This document shows positions 47,240 through 59,052 of a DNA stretch of 64,000 nt, piece by piece. Below the pieces are notes generated by a model. It was not told the DNA's origin, did no database searches, and saw nothing but the letters and a program-made list of their open reading frames with translations. Both the position numbers and the translations under genes were made by a program. The DNA comes from Cerrena zonata. Lineage: Eukaryota; Basidiomycota; Agaricomycetes; Polyporales; Cerrenaceae. The DNA lies in assembly GCA_038087015.1 (NCBI GenBank), contig JASBNA010000001.1, forward strand, positions 744,001 through 808,000, in the 5' to 3' direction. Each line of letters opens with the position of its first letter. The stretch's first letter is position 1.

Positions 47240-48147
47240 ATGTCGCCTGTGAGTCTTCTCCTCCGGCGACTTGATATTGACCAACCTCGTTTTTCTTGCC
47301 TAGGTGAAAGTCACACTCTCTAGACTTGACCGTCTTTTCCTTGCTCGTGTGGCAGACCAAGCGGAACGATATCAGGGTGAGAATTTCTGATCTTTCAATA
47401 TGTGCAGTCATCTTGATTACCAAACCAGACGTTGTGGATCAGATTAAGGATCTTGCCTCCTTGTCCGAGGGCCTCCTGACGGTTGATGAGCGAAATTTAC
47501 TCTCAATTGCATACAAGAATCTCACATCGAACCTTCGAAATGGATGGCGCACTATCGATACTCTAGAGAAGAAAGGTGGCCACACGCAACGCCAGATCTC
47601 CCTAATGCGGGTCGAGAAACAACGAATCAGGGACGAGCTTGTGCGGGCTTGCAAAGACGTGGTGGACCTTATGGATAGCCAGCTGATTCCTTTCGCAAGT
47701 CCCGGTGAGGAGAAAGTATTTTACAGCAAAATGTAAGGACCTGGACCATGCTGCTACCACACCCCTGAAGTTCGCTTACCCGATTGATATAGGAAGGGTG
47801 ATTACTACCGATACCTAGCGGAGTTTTCGAAAGGTGAATCAAACGATCAGAGTGGGGCGAAATCCCTCGACGCCTATAAATGGGCATACAAGCACGCACT
47901 CACCACACTCGAACCTACTCACCCCACTCGATTGGGTCTCGCTCTCAATTTCGCTGTTTATTACCATGACATTATGGACAGTCCCGAACGCGCGTGCTTT
48001 CTAGCGAAGCACGCATTTGACGCAGCGATATCCGTTCTTTCTTCTCAGGGAACAAAGGCACTGCCTGTACACACAGTTGAAGACACCCTAATGATTCTTC
48101 AGCTTCTGAGAGATGACATGATCCTCTGGGCTGGGGAGTTTATGTAA
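47240..48147 (+). CDS. Divergent 14-3-3 family protein
   Basis: Phosphoserine/threonine-binding dimeric adaptor. Four exons (47240-47248, 47304-47376, 47429-47732, 47793-48147) give 246 residues; the first exon is only three codons. Family blocks are all present but altered: ADQAERYQDVVDQI, VDERNLLSIAYKNL, VFYSKMKGDYYRYLAEFSKG, THPTRLGLALNFAVYYHDI, ACFLAKHAFDAAI, LMILQLLRDDMILW. The phosphate-binding set (Lys in AYK, the Arg before NGW, Arg-Tyr in YYRY) is retained. The N terminus and the NLRNGWRTIDTLE region differ strongly from the nearly invariant fungal housekeeping 14-3-3, so this is probably a second, diverged paralog. Confidence 0.88.
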
Positions 48148-48305
48148 AATGGTGAGGTGGGTTTACGTGGAGCTTCATGACCTGTTAATCGTTGTTGTGC
48201 AGAATACCATACAATGTATTCTTGTATTTTCTATTCATGATCCATTATCAACATTATATTATGTTGGTTGTAATTGTAATTGAAAGTGATTTTTTTGATT
48301 ATATT

Positions 48306-48377
48306 GGCCGCCTGGCGAAATGGCATCGCGTCTGACTACGAATCAGGAGATTGCAGGTTCGACCCCTGCGGTGGTCA
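48306..48377 (+). tRNA. tRNA-Arg(ACG)
   Basis: 72-base cloverleaf without intron. Acceptor arm GGCCGCC pairs with GGTGGTC (two G-T pairs), discriminator A. D stem GCGA/TCGC. Anticodon stem TCTGA/TCAGG with loop CTACGAA gives anticodon ACG (decodes CGU, and CGC/CGA after A-to-I editing). T arm GCAGG-TTCGACC-CCTGC is canonical. It is followed by a T-rich stretch (GTTTGATTAGATGTTTTTG) that can end Pol III transcription. Confidence 0.95.
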
Positions 48378-48561
48378 GGGCGATATGTTTGATTAGATGT
48401 TTTTGACAAACACCAATGGTTCAATTGCAATTTAGCGCGTCACCCTGCTGTTTTCTGCAAACATTAGGCAAAATAATATTGTATGAGCATCTGTAAAACT
48501 GGTTCAACACAAGAGATATTCTAGATCTTAGCACCTCTATATAACTATGCCGCCCGAACGA

Positions 48562-50040
48562 TCAATCAGGACCAAGGGATTCTGAAGTTTTCGTCTCACT
48601 GACAGGTCCATTATCAAGGCGTTCGACCATCCGCTCGACCTTTGACTCGTCCTTCTCAACGATTACATCGTTCTCCGTACTCTCTTCCGTGGCTTCCGAT
48701 AAGCAGCGATCGCATTCGCACTTGAACCGCCAACCACGGGCAAGTTCGAATCGACGACGCCTCCTTGCATCTTCAGCAGACTCGCCTTCATGTTGAGAAG
48801 CATCGACGTAGGAAACGGTGATCTCGTCTCCTTTCTTAATAGACTTGGAGGCGACGATACTCAATTCTGTAGTACCCGAGCTAAATGTGGGCTTGGCCGA
48901 AGGAGAGCAAGAATGTCCGATCTGGTGCAATCCAGTGTCAGGAGGAGGAAGAATAGTGAAAGCGATGAAATGACTCACATATGACGAAACAATGTAGACT
49001 GCGGTACCAATTTGTCTTGAAGTTCCGTGGGGAATACGAGTACGTTCCTGGTCCTCAGGACGTTCACCGACGACGGGCTTTAGAAATAGAACAAGGATTA
49101 GATATATTGTAACACGGAGAAATGGAGATGTGTACCCTATCCTCACGTCCTTCACCAAAGAATACACCATAAGCATTGTATGTGGCTTTGCCGAGAAGAG
49201 CCCCATACTTATCGTCCCCGATGGAACCTTCGATTCCAGGAACGGCGGTAGCCAAAACGGTACGGAGCAACTTCTGTTCTTCGGCATCCACAGGGATGTC
49301 AATGAACCGCAGTCGTTCGAGGTGATCATTCAGGCTGTAGTCGGCATTATTGTCGCAGAGCTGGTGCAATTCCGCTGGAGAAGGTTCTCCGGACTTCGTC
49401 GCGAGCTTCGCCGTCTCGATAGCGATGGCTCGTGCTGCCAATCGGGCAGCGAGGACAGGGCTAGTCTTTCCTTTCGATATAAGATATTTAGCATATTCAG
49501 TTTGAGCCTTGTCACGATCCTCCTTAGAGAGGGCACCAAGACCGTTATCAAGCTCTATTGGCAAAGCGGGTTCTAGGCCGAAGAGAAGATTCTGCGACTG
49601 TACTTTGGACTTGGTTGGCAATCCGTGGAACAGTAAACAGCGTTCAAGTGGTCGTTTTGGGTCCTGATTGTGGTGCCATCCGCAATGCTCTTAAAGCAAT
49701 GTGTACAGTGTGAACCTTTGGCTTGAAGATCGAAGTCTAGCATGGTGACAACAGGTTCTTCCTGTGTGCAGTGTCAGATTGTGATGCATGATTTTTGTTC
49801 AGCGTTCTACCTTGTAGATGACGTCACCAGGTTCGAAATCTTTCTCGGCGACGAGTATCTTTTTCTTTTGCTGTCCATCCTGAACGGAGACGTTCATACG
49901 TTTTGGGGGGAATACATGGTAGTACCCTTCGTATCCGGTATCCTCAGCTCAAAGAACTCACGTGAACAGCAAACCAACGTACCTTCAACACGTTCTTGTA
50001 CCTGAATAAGGCAGCATAGGACATATATGAAACAAAGCAT
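48562..50040 (-). CDS. SET-domain protein, SET5-like lysine methyltransferase
   Basis: Probable protein lysine methyltransferase. Text in order: VQERVEGTLVCCSRYYHVFP, KKKILVAEKDFEPGDVIYKE, a CxxC pair in SHCTHCFKSI, a helical insertion (SQNLLFGLEPALPIELD, DHLERLRFIDI), KATYNAYGVFFGEGRED, then YIGHSCSPSAKPTF (split SET motif), VASKSIKKGDEITVSYVD and the post-SET cysteines ARGWRFKCECDRC. The C terminus is acidic. At least five exons. The start is uncertain: the ATG at 50040 (MLCFIYVLCC...) is in frame and preceded by a stop, but TTCAG before GTACAAG could instead be a splice acceptor. 143 bp separate it from the TOM20 stop, on the same strand. Confidence 0.82.
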
Positions 50041-50066
50041 GTATTAGAGCGTGTCCAATGGGCCAT

Positions 50067-50083
50067 GAAAGAAAGAAAGAAAA
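50067..50083. repeat. GAAA microsatellite
   Basis: Four GAAA units in a row in the 5' flank of the SET gene. Short and of no known function. Confidence 0.7.
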
Positions 50084-50183
50084 TGTTCATCGAGGAGCAG
50101 TGGGTTGTAGATGTAGTAGATATGAAGACAGATGCGGGGCAGATGCGGAGGTGATTTTACAAGATTGCAAGGGGTTAGGTGAT

Positions 50184-50958
50184 CTACGGTACTGCACTTT
50201 GACTGCCTGTATCCGTGAGCCTATCCCATTCCTGCGAAGATGTTTCCGAGTGAGGATCACTTCTCGTTGGACTTGTCTCATCCTCGTCGGAAGTAATGTG
50301 TGCTTCCATTTCTGGTTCATCCGAAGATGAAGAAGTACTCACGTCCATATTGGTCAATTCCATGACCAGCTATGGGGATGTCAACAAACGTTCAAGATTT
50401 GAATTAAGCATTACAGACCTTGAAGAGTTCTGGTGGAAGGGTTTGTTGGAAGATCATGATCAATTCCACTGGTGACGGGTACACTCTCATTGCTCTGTAG
50501 AATGAGAGAGCAGCGGGAAGGTGGAATGTGGGACCTATTAATTGTTGAGACATGTGAAGAGAGAGATAGTAAGGACACATACCTTGGGTGGCCAGCTGTT
50601 CACCGATACTAACATGGTTCATGAAGTACTGCTCCTTTTGTTCAGGGTCCGCAGGGACTTCCTCTGCCCGAACCTTGGCCAGCGCAGCACGAAGATCATC
50701 AGGGCTTATTCCATCGCCAGCAGCTGGCTCTGGCTGCGACTGTGCTGCTGTTTTGGTGGCCTTCTTCTTTTCTTTCCCTGTGTATACCAATAACTTTAAG
50801 TAATGCTCGTATGACTATGAGTGGATAAACTGACGTAGTTTCTTCCGGAACTCCATATCATTCCTCCGCTTGTAGTCGAAGTAAACAGCATAAGCAACTA
50901 GACCACCAAGCACAGTTATGCCTGCGACAGTGTAGACGGTGGTCGCCCTGGACGACAT
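50184..50958 (-). CDS. TOM20: Mitochondrial import receptor Tom20
   Basis: Outer-membrane receptor for presequences. Start MSSRATTVYTVAGITVLGG at 50958 with a single N-terminal membrane anchor (residues 7-29) followed by YFDYKRRNDMEFRKKL, as in fungal Tom20. After a Lys/Ala linker come RAEEVPADPEQKEQYFMNHV, GEQLATQG and the TPR-like AALSFYRAMRVYPSPVELI. The last exon joins at PPELFK to LVMELTNMDV and an acidic tail ending GSQSAVP (stop 50184). The acidic tail may help bind basic presequences. It diverges from the AAA ATPase with 267 bp between starts. Confidence 0.94.
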
Positions 50959-51225
50959 TTTGAAAGAAGTCTAAATGAGGAGGAGAGAAGGATGTGGCTC
51001 GAACGAAGAAAGTTCGGTGCGCATCGGAAGTATCCGACTTTGCTTGACGCTCATCCAAAGATGGAAATGTAGGCGTCTGTAGATCATCAGGCGCTACCCC
51101 ACAACCTACTTATAGTACTGCGGTAACCCCTTCCCCGCGGTCTTCAACTACCGTGTCTCCCAGTTGGGAGAGTCATAGCACCCCTCGCATTCTCACCCCT
51201 GCACCCGCCTTTGAGCCCCACAAGA

Positions 51226-53371
51226 ATGGCCCCTAGAAATTCACGCACCATGCAGGATCTCGAGGATGCTTTCGTTAAAGTGTCTTTCGAAGACGATTCT
51301 GCCACTGAAAGCCCCCAAAGTCCTACTTTTAATGGACAGAAGGACCCTCTATTTGGTCCATGGTTCGAACATGGTTAGCTCCTATCAACTCAAGAGGCTT
51401 TCGAAACTCACTTCGCTTGATATTAGGTTCTGCCAAGTTCACGGATCCCACTGGTTTTGGGTATGTTTTACGATTGCATAAAATTGAAGTCTGTATGTTC
51501 ACCCTTGATCATGAAGCGTTGTGGCTCTCCGAAAGCTTTACCCAAATCATACAATTACTCCCTTTTTGAATCCCAATCTCCTGGGTTTCCCTGATGCTCT
51601 CATCCAACCTATCTCGCCTTCGGATCTGGTATCCAATTTGTTCTTCATCCCTTTGGGCAGAGCCATGGGTCGTTCTCAGGGCATAATGGTTGATATGATT
51701 CGATTCGGCTGCTTCCAAGTTGCCTGGGATGTGAGCACACTATTCATTCAACCATTTCGCTCAAGTCTTAATTCTTCAAATAGAAATACGATTTTCTGCT
51801 TTACATTGTTAGAGTAAGTTTCTCGTTACGATCCGTCGTTTTATTACTGGATTCTGATTGTCATTCCAGTTCCAAATGGGTTTTGGTGAGACTACACAGC
51901 AGTATCTAGTGCACGATGGCTCTGAGGAGCCATCCCGCAGACTCCTCTTGGCTGCCGGTATTTGGCAAAATGATCTGCATGAAGAGATCTACGTGTTCAA
52001 CCAAGGATTCTGGAACAAGGACCATAATCTCTGGGTAGAGGTGCAGAAAGCACGATGGGAAGATGTGATTCTCAAAGAAGAATTCAAGACCAACCTCAAG
52101 AAAGACGTCTATGGGTTTTTCGACTCCGAGGATCTGTACAAGTCTCTTTCAATTCCTTGGAAGGTTTATAGTCTCTTCTGACTTACCATACGAAGTACTA
52201 ACAAGTCTCTATGTAGCGTGGGATCATCATGTATGGACCTCCTGGTATGTTAAACGTGAACTTGCCTGGCAATAATTGCTAACAAACCTGTATCGTAGGC
52301 AACGGAAAAACCATCAGCATGAAAGCGATTATCAAAGAATGCGATGCTAGAGGATACACGCCACTTTATGTCCGATCTTTCCAGAGCTGGATGGGTGAAG
52401 AAGGGGCAATGGCTGCGGTCTTCGGCAAAGCCAGACAAATGTCACCGTGTGTGATCATTTTGGAGGATTTAGACTCCCTCATCAATGATCGTAACCGCTC
52501 ATACTTCCTTAATGAACTTGACGGTATGCTCTTCTGAGTCCTCGATTGACAGGCTTTCGTATTGAATGTTGATATCGCATTGTTAGGTTTCGAAGGCAAT
52601 GATGGTCTTCTCGTGATCGGTTCTACCAACCACTTTGATAGACTCGATCCCGGTCTCAGTGGCCGTCCCAGTCGTTTCGATCGGAAGTAGTAGGTAAACG
52701 TAGCTCTCAACCTCCAATACCTGCTAATCACCCTTGCAGTGAGTTTGATGATCCTGATGAAGATGAGCGCAAACTCTACGCCAAGTATTGGCAGAACAAG
52801 TTGAAGAGTAACAAGCAGATCGACTTCCCTGACAGTCTTGTGAATGAAATCGCAGCCGGAACCGCTCGTTTCAGTTTCGCATATCTCAAGGAGGCATTGT
52901 AAGACTGTTGTTTTCATTTAATTTTGCAAATACTAAACAAGTAATTGTAGCGTCTCAACCCTCGTTTTACTCGCAGGATGGGAAGGCGACAAACCTACTT
53001 TCGGCGACCTCCTCAAGAGACAAATCCGAACGCTTCGCAGACAACTCGACAAAGACAGAGAATCCAACTTCGGCTCTAGTTCTAGAGCCTTACCCGCGCC
53101 TCAAATCCGCCAACTCTCTGGACCATTCTCGAGGCCAGAAAGAACACAAAGTTCTCAACAGAGACCAGAAGGCCAATTCCCAGGTTATTTTCCTCAGCGT
53201 CCGACCAATAACCAATCCCGTGTTTGGAGCCTTGATACAGACCACGCTATGAACATGCCCGGCGAGATGCCGCCTCCTGATGTCACCTCTAGTCAACGAC
53301 TTGAGGGAAGACGCGACGTGAGGAATATGGCCTTGGCTGCTGCCGCCTTAGGTCGTTCTTTCATTGCATGA
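51226..53371 (+). CDS. AAA ATPase, uncharacterised fungal family
   Basis: ATP-driven remodelling protein of unknown substrate. The first 300 residues form a family-specific front ([40 protein letters not shown]-like [19 protein letters not shown]). The AAA core then shows Walker [23 protein letters not shown], Walker [13 protein letters not shown], sensor [20 protein letters not shown] and the arginine-finger region [20 protein letters not shown], then the lid. The tail is Gln/Pro/Arg rich and probably disordered, ending [11 protein letters not shown]. Short introns are all in frame. It is not Bcs1: there is no BCS1_N domain or N-terminal membrane segment. Confidence 0.85.
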
Positions 53372-54670
53372 GAAGATGCGAATTGTAATCGTTGTTATCG
53401 GAAGGATGGACGAATGGATGAGTTACTGGATGGCTAGTTTGTTGTAATGTAATGTACAGTATTGCCTTTGGGCCGCTGATTGATTGTAACTTCATCATAT
53501 ACTATGAAACCAATACACAAAACGTTGTTTCCTGTATTCGACTTTGTCGATACTAGTTGCCAAATTTTAGGCTCGTATCCAGCCGTTTTGGTGCACGCTC
53601 CCAACACTTACCAAAACTTTGAGCTTGTGTTCGTGACTGGCCCCGCGAGTCTAGCCAAATTTGATGGGAGCGCCTAGTACATCACTTCAAACGGCGTTGT
53701 TGAGCGTGCCAGTGATTATGTAGAACCACTAGCGCCGGCACTCTGCTACCAACTAGTAGTAACCTTAGTCACAAGTTGCGGATAGGATAGACGAATCAGA
53801 TCCTACTCGAATGAGCAGCTCTAAGACCCAGATGTGTGGTCGCATCCAAACATTTTCATAGTGGACAGCCATCATCTGCGAGTGCCTATCAGATCCGAAG
53901 GTTCCTACCAGGTTCTAGGATATGTTCGAAACACTCTCCCGTGCGTAATGAAATAATCCATCTTGATATATTCCTCATGTGACGGTTCTGGTCCGTTTGC
54001 AGCCACCGTCCGAGTCCGTACAAACATGTTACGACCTTGACTGACAAGTTGTCCAATCACCGCTCCGAACAAACTATCTTTTAACTTGGATCGCCGACCT
54101 ACTGATCAGACCCAGAAATCCTTGTAGCATTCAGTTGCATACGTGTTCTATTACAGAGCGTCCATAATGCATACAGTGAACAGGCGATCCAAAAGGATAT
54201 GTTGACAGCTTTTCAGCAGCTGATCATGCTTCTCTCCGCACCTTATTACCTCACGTCATGTTGTGAAAGCAATATTAGGCTCACCCGTATCCTTTCTCGT
54301 AAGGTACAATCACCCCCACCCTTGACCCTTGCGTTATCGGTCAGGTTGCGCCGTGCTGGAAACCCTCTACCATCTGATACGTTGCATTATCTAGTATCTA
54401 CCGCCCAATGTAAGGCCGCAATCTGGCCTCAAGATCCAGTGTGACCAACCCAAAACAAAGGCAATGTTGACAGAACTTGAGATGGGGAGTGACCCCTGTC
54501 AGGACCGATCAAATTTGGGATCCAGATCTCTGTTGTAGCGAACGCCCTGCCATCGAGGACTGCAGGGATTCATATTTGCTGCCTTCCAGGCTTCTGGTCA
54601 GCACGATACCCACCCCACACTCTTTTGCCCCGGTTTGTACCAAATAGCCTTGGTCCGCACTCTGACTGCC
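53372..54670. other. Intergenic between AAA ATPase and GH79 genes
   Basis: 1.3 kb without a supported gene; open frames are short and motif-free. No repeats or mobile-element ends seen. Confidence 0.5.
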
Positions 54671-56657
54671 ATGATGCAATCCATGGTTTATTTATATGTT
54701 ATTCTAACGTTCAGTGCTTATACTACTCATGCCGCCACCATTCAGGTCTCTCCTCCTTCACAATCACCCACAAACGATGCCATTGCGATAGTCTACCCAA
54801 ACTTCCTAGGAATTTCACTAGAGCTATCGTTCATCAATACCTACTTAGGAAACAGTTCTGATGAAGTTCCAGTTGCCATGGTCAATTACCTATCTGCTAT
54901 ACGCAACAGGACGCTAGATAGGCCAGTCCGACTCAGACTTGGAGGCAACTCCATGGACAGCTCTACCTATGTGCCAGACCAGTCTGATATAATCGAGTTC
55001 ACTAACCCCAATGCTAACTCGAACGACCAACCAGTGAATTATGGTCCTGCGCTTTTCAGCGTCATGAATGCTGTCAATGACAAAACTGGCGGAACTGAGT
55101 ACCTCATAGGTAATGATTGTAAAAGTCCACTTATTGTCCAAGTTTACTGATCGGACTCTATTAGGATTGAGTCTACGTCAACCCAACAATACTAATATTC
55201 CGCTCCTGGCAGGCGACGCTGAGGAGGCTTTGGGAGATATATTGGACGCCTTCTTGCTAGGCAACGTGAGTGGTTTGTTTGGTTCGTTCCCAGTGGTATA
55301 CTTATCTTATTGTTTAAGGAACCCGATCTTTATACGCGGCATGGTCAACGTCCGAACATTAAAAATTACACAGTCAATGATTATAGCTCGGTCAGTTCGT
55401 GTAAGAATAAATTACAATGTGGTTTTTACCGATAACGATATGCAGGATTATTTCACTGTCTTCAACAATCTGAAGGCTACCCAACACGGCGACATCCTCT
55501 CATTGGACAAAATCGCCGGTCCAACGATTTGTTGCGCCTGGGTAGGTTTCTAGCCACCTTTTGACATTGATGGTAGATACTGGAACTTAATTAATCAAAT
55601 ATGCTAGGACCTCAACGGGCTCTTCCAAGCCGGATGGCTCAAAACTTTCAAAGATCGGCTAAAGTACATCACCCTCCAGCACTACCCTCAAGATAACTGT
55701 CAGGGTACCCACAAGTACGAACTCGATTATTATCTCACACATTCCGAAACCGTCGAACTTGCGCAATGGCAAGGACCTGGACTCAACTACCTGGCTTCCG
55801 CACCCGCTGACATGCGCAAACCTCTCATCATGGATGAATTCAGTACTGCGTCATGCGGTGGCGTCCCCAACATCTCCGATACGTTTGGTGCAACGATATG
55901 GACAGTAGATTACGCCCTTCAGATGGCTAGTGTCGGCTATTCTGCGGCTTACCTACACACCAGGGAACGAGGAGTGACGTACAACCTGTTTGATCCTCCC
56001 AATGGGCCTGCTGGCTCTAGTGGAGACTGGACGACAAACCCATCCTTTTACGCATACTTTCCCCTCGCGGAAACATTGCAAGCAACCAATGGAAGCAAGG
56101 TTGTCGACCTCAACATTCAAGACTCGACAACGGATAAGTCTGCCACTGTCGCTGGCTACGCAATATACGACGTAGTATCTTCCAACGTCAATCGCATAGT
56201 TCTGTTCAACTTTGAGAACAAAACTCTCCCTGCGACTTCCTTTACACTTGACTCCTCATTCTTTGCGTCGTCCTCTCGCGCTAATAACGTTCTCATCCGA
56301 TATCTCACCGCACCCAGCGCGAATGAGAAGACACAGATCTCATGGGGTAACTTAACTTTCGCCGGTGTTGGAGACGGGAACGCTGTACAGGCCACTTTTG
56401 ATAGTGCAGTGGATGACAAGATCGTAGATTGTACGCAGGGTTGCACAGTTGATGTGCCAGGCCCTGCTGTCGCTGTCGTTTTTGTGGGTAGAGAGCCGTC
56501 CCTGGTTGCGCAACAAAATCAGACTTCTGCACATAACTCTCCGGGACATGGGAAGAATGGCGCGTCATCCATAATTTCGGGATTGAAGGTGTATCATACT
56601 GTATTACTTCTTTTCCTTGTGTTGATTCTTGAAGCACACACACTCATTTTGTTGTAA
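54671..56657 (+). CDS. GH79 family glucuronidase, likely GPI-anchored
   Basis: Secreted or wall-attached glycosidase; fungal GH79 enzymes release (4-O-methyl-)glucuronic acid from arabinogalactan or glycans. Five exons (54671-55109, 55165-55265, 55319-55390, 55446-55541, 55608-56657), 585 residues, frame intact. Signal peptide VYLYVILTFSAYTTHA, then FLGISLELSFINTYLGN and VRLRLGGNSMDSSTYVP. The acid/base motif GNEPDLYTRHGQ spans an intron; the nucleophile is in KPLIMDEFSTASCGG. A beta-sandwich part follows. The C terminus has a Ser/Asn/Gly spacer (SPGHGKNGASSIISG) and ends in a hydrophobic segment LLLFLVLILEAHTLILL, which fits a GPI-attachment signal. Two adjacent ATGs exist; the first was used. 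Confidence 0.88.
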
Positions 56658-57002
56658 ATTACGTGTCCCTTAAATTATATCACGATTGTCACGTTCAAGA
56701 TCTCAAGGAACCATTTTGTACATGACTGTAGAAGAGTTAAGACATTGTTCTCGTTATTTTTTCCTTCTGGGATAGCACTTATTCCTTAGTACGTGTCACG
56801 ACAGAGGCAGACGAGTTCGAAGCCAACACATGTGGGAGAGACAGTCGCACCTACCTCGTCGTCTTCAATAACCAATTACGAGCTTCCCAACTCATGTTCA
56901 GGTTGTGTTAAAGTAATGTGCTATGAATTAACTGGGTTCCCTTTCATTCTTTGACGATGTGTAGCATATCGCAAATGTACATAAATCATGGAATACATCA
57001 GT
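56658..57002. other. Intergenic between convergent GH79 and PAF-AH genes
   Basis: 345 bp, both 3' flanks. Nothing else seen. Confidence 0.5.
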
Positions 57003-58764
57003 CTACAAATGCTTGATAAGATCACCAAGTTCTCCAACGAAACGCCTGGACCAATCCATGGCACCCTTCGGCTTGATCTCCTCAGTCTTATCCTCCCGTA
57101 ACTGGTGATACTTGAATGTATCCCCTAACCGATCATCCAAAAAAGGGTCTGAAAGATCGAAAATAATATCTGCTAACTTCTTTCCTTCCTTGGCTCGTCG
57201 ACCGAAAGGGATCAAGACCCCAAAGTCTGAGAAGGATATATGTTTGCATCGTATAATCGTGACCAGGCCTGCGTCGTCAGGATTTAGGAGGTGTTGTCGC
57301 CAGATCTGTACAACGCCCTTGAGGCGGTCAAAATGATCGTCCCATAGAGTGAACCCCTCGGAATTGATAACGAATAGTTTGGGCGAATGAGGTGATGATT
57401 GAAGGGAAGCTTCCACCTTCCAAGGTGAAGGTCCGGGGGTGGGTAGTGGTTCCATCCAAGGATCAAGAACAAGTGCGTGCTTGAATGCTATGGGCTCGAA
57501 TTGTTTGTCCGAGAAATACGGTGGCGGTTGTGATAGGACAGAAAGCTGGATACAATGTCAGCCTCATCCAAAACATACAATATTATGAAGACATACAACA
57601 GTAGCGCCACCGAAAGAGTGTCCAGCGAGGTCTATGTTGGTGGTACAATCTACAGGAGGTACATTCGTTGAAGAATCACGTCGCCAACTACTCCAGAAGG
57701 CGGAATCATCAGGACGATGATCTAAGTTGAAATTCCATGGACCATCAACGGTGCCGAAGTGAGGGTCATGGGAAACATTGCTCGAAAAAGCAGTTGCACT
57801 TGATTCAACAAGGGCTTTCAAGTATCGGTGCGTCAGATAGACTTCCAGCCGACGATAGAGAAGTTGTTCTGCCTTGAAAGCGTATTTATCGCCCGTATCG
57901 ACTTCCCAGCTATAGACCTGTCGTGAATATATACCTGCTCACGCCCGATAACAAGTCTAAACTTACTATACGTCATCAACTGTTGTGTAATGTCTGTATT
58001 CGGGGCGGAAACCTTTCTCGAGCCCGGATAAAGGTAGTTCCTTCGCAACGCATGGCGCAGTACCATCACGATGTTCGATAGCTAATACGACTCTGCCTTG
58101 CGATGCAAGTCTGCTGCAAATATGACTATGGAGACATGAAATTAATGGACGCAAATACATGATTCCCCCGGTAGATCCCACCTGTAGTTTGTCCGTGTTC
58201 CACCGAGACCATGAGAAAAAATGACTAGAGGCCAGGGTTGTCCATGATTATCCTTTCCTCGTGATGGGGGAAGAAGAGGTGCATTGGGATACGCGGGCAA
58301 CTAGAGCCAAAGATATTAATGCACATACAAGGATACCACAAATCAGACCAATACCTTAAAATGAGATGCCAGACCTCGACAAAGTAGATAGACCATCCAA
58401 AAGGAAACTTTACCGAAGTGTGCATACCCCCGAAGTATTTCCTTCACGGAACTGAAATTGTAAAATAGAGTATATTGAGACATCATAATTGAATGATTGT
58501 GAGTGGGACGTACCCACTTAACCAAGGAACAGTCTTCCTCGGTTTTCTGGCAGACCTGCTGCCGCGCAGAGAGTCTATGTCAGCAGGATAAAATGCAGTA
58601 AATGCAATCTGCTTCATGGTTAGTACGGGTGTATGGGCGACACGACCTGGGATGTGGGACGATTTGTATTTCGAGCTTGGAATTGTGATCTCTTGTGGCA
58701 GCGTGGCTGCGAAGGTGGTGCACCCTACCTCATAACGACCCTGTACGTTCGGTAGAGTGAACAT
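57003..58764 (-). CDS. PAF-acetylhydrolase-like phospholipase A2 (group VII type)
   Basis: Ca-independent serine esterase that removes short or oxidised acyl chains from phospholipids. The start MFTLPNVQGRYEVGCTTF has the family opening (LP-x-GPY-x-VG). Then QIAFTAFYPADI, PLVIFSHGLGGTRTNYR (oxyanion region), ASQGRVVLAIEHRDGTAP, the nucleophile elbow IDLAGHSFGGATV, ALVLDPWMEPLP (catalytic Asp region) and IIRCKHISFSDFGVL (catalytic His). All three catalytic elements are visible. At least eight short exons. No signal peptide is evident, so it may be intracellular. It diverges from CPSF2 with 288 bp between starts. Confidence 0.9.
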
Positions 58765-59052
58765 ATTGAGATATAACAAGATTAAAATTGCATTTGCACA
58801 GTCGACATAGCTGCCCGCTGCCCGCTGGCGGTTGTGAGAACAAGAATGAAAACATGGTAGCCGGTAACCGGTATTCTGAATTGGGAAGCTAGTTTCCACG
58901 GTCACGCTTTTTTTTTTACCCTGAACACTTGCCACCTGCAGTGTTACCGTTACACCAGGCTTACGGCTGAGTTATTGCAACTCGTCTCGACATACATTAT
59001 AATCACCATCTATTACTTTTCTATGAACTAAGGGGGCTATTTTGCTTCTGCC

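Noticed and set aside
50184..50348. Acidic open frame MDVSTSSSSDEPEMEAH as the first exon of the SET gene
   Set aside because: It joins in frame to the TOM20 exon ending PPELFK, giving LVMELTNMDV, a normal fungal Tom20 C terminus; the SET gene starts further downstream.
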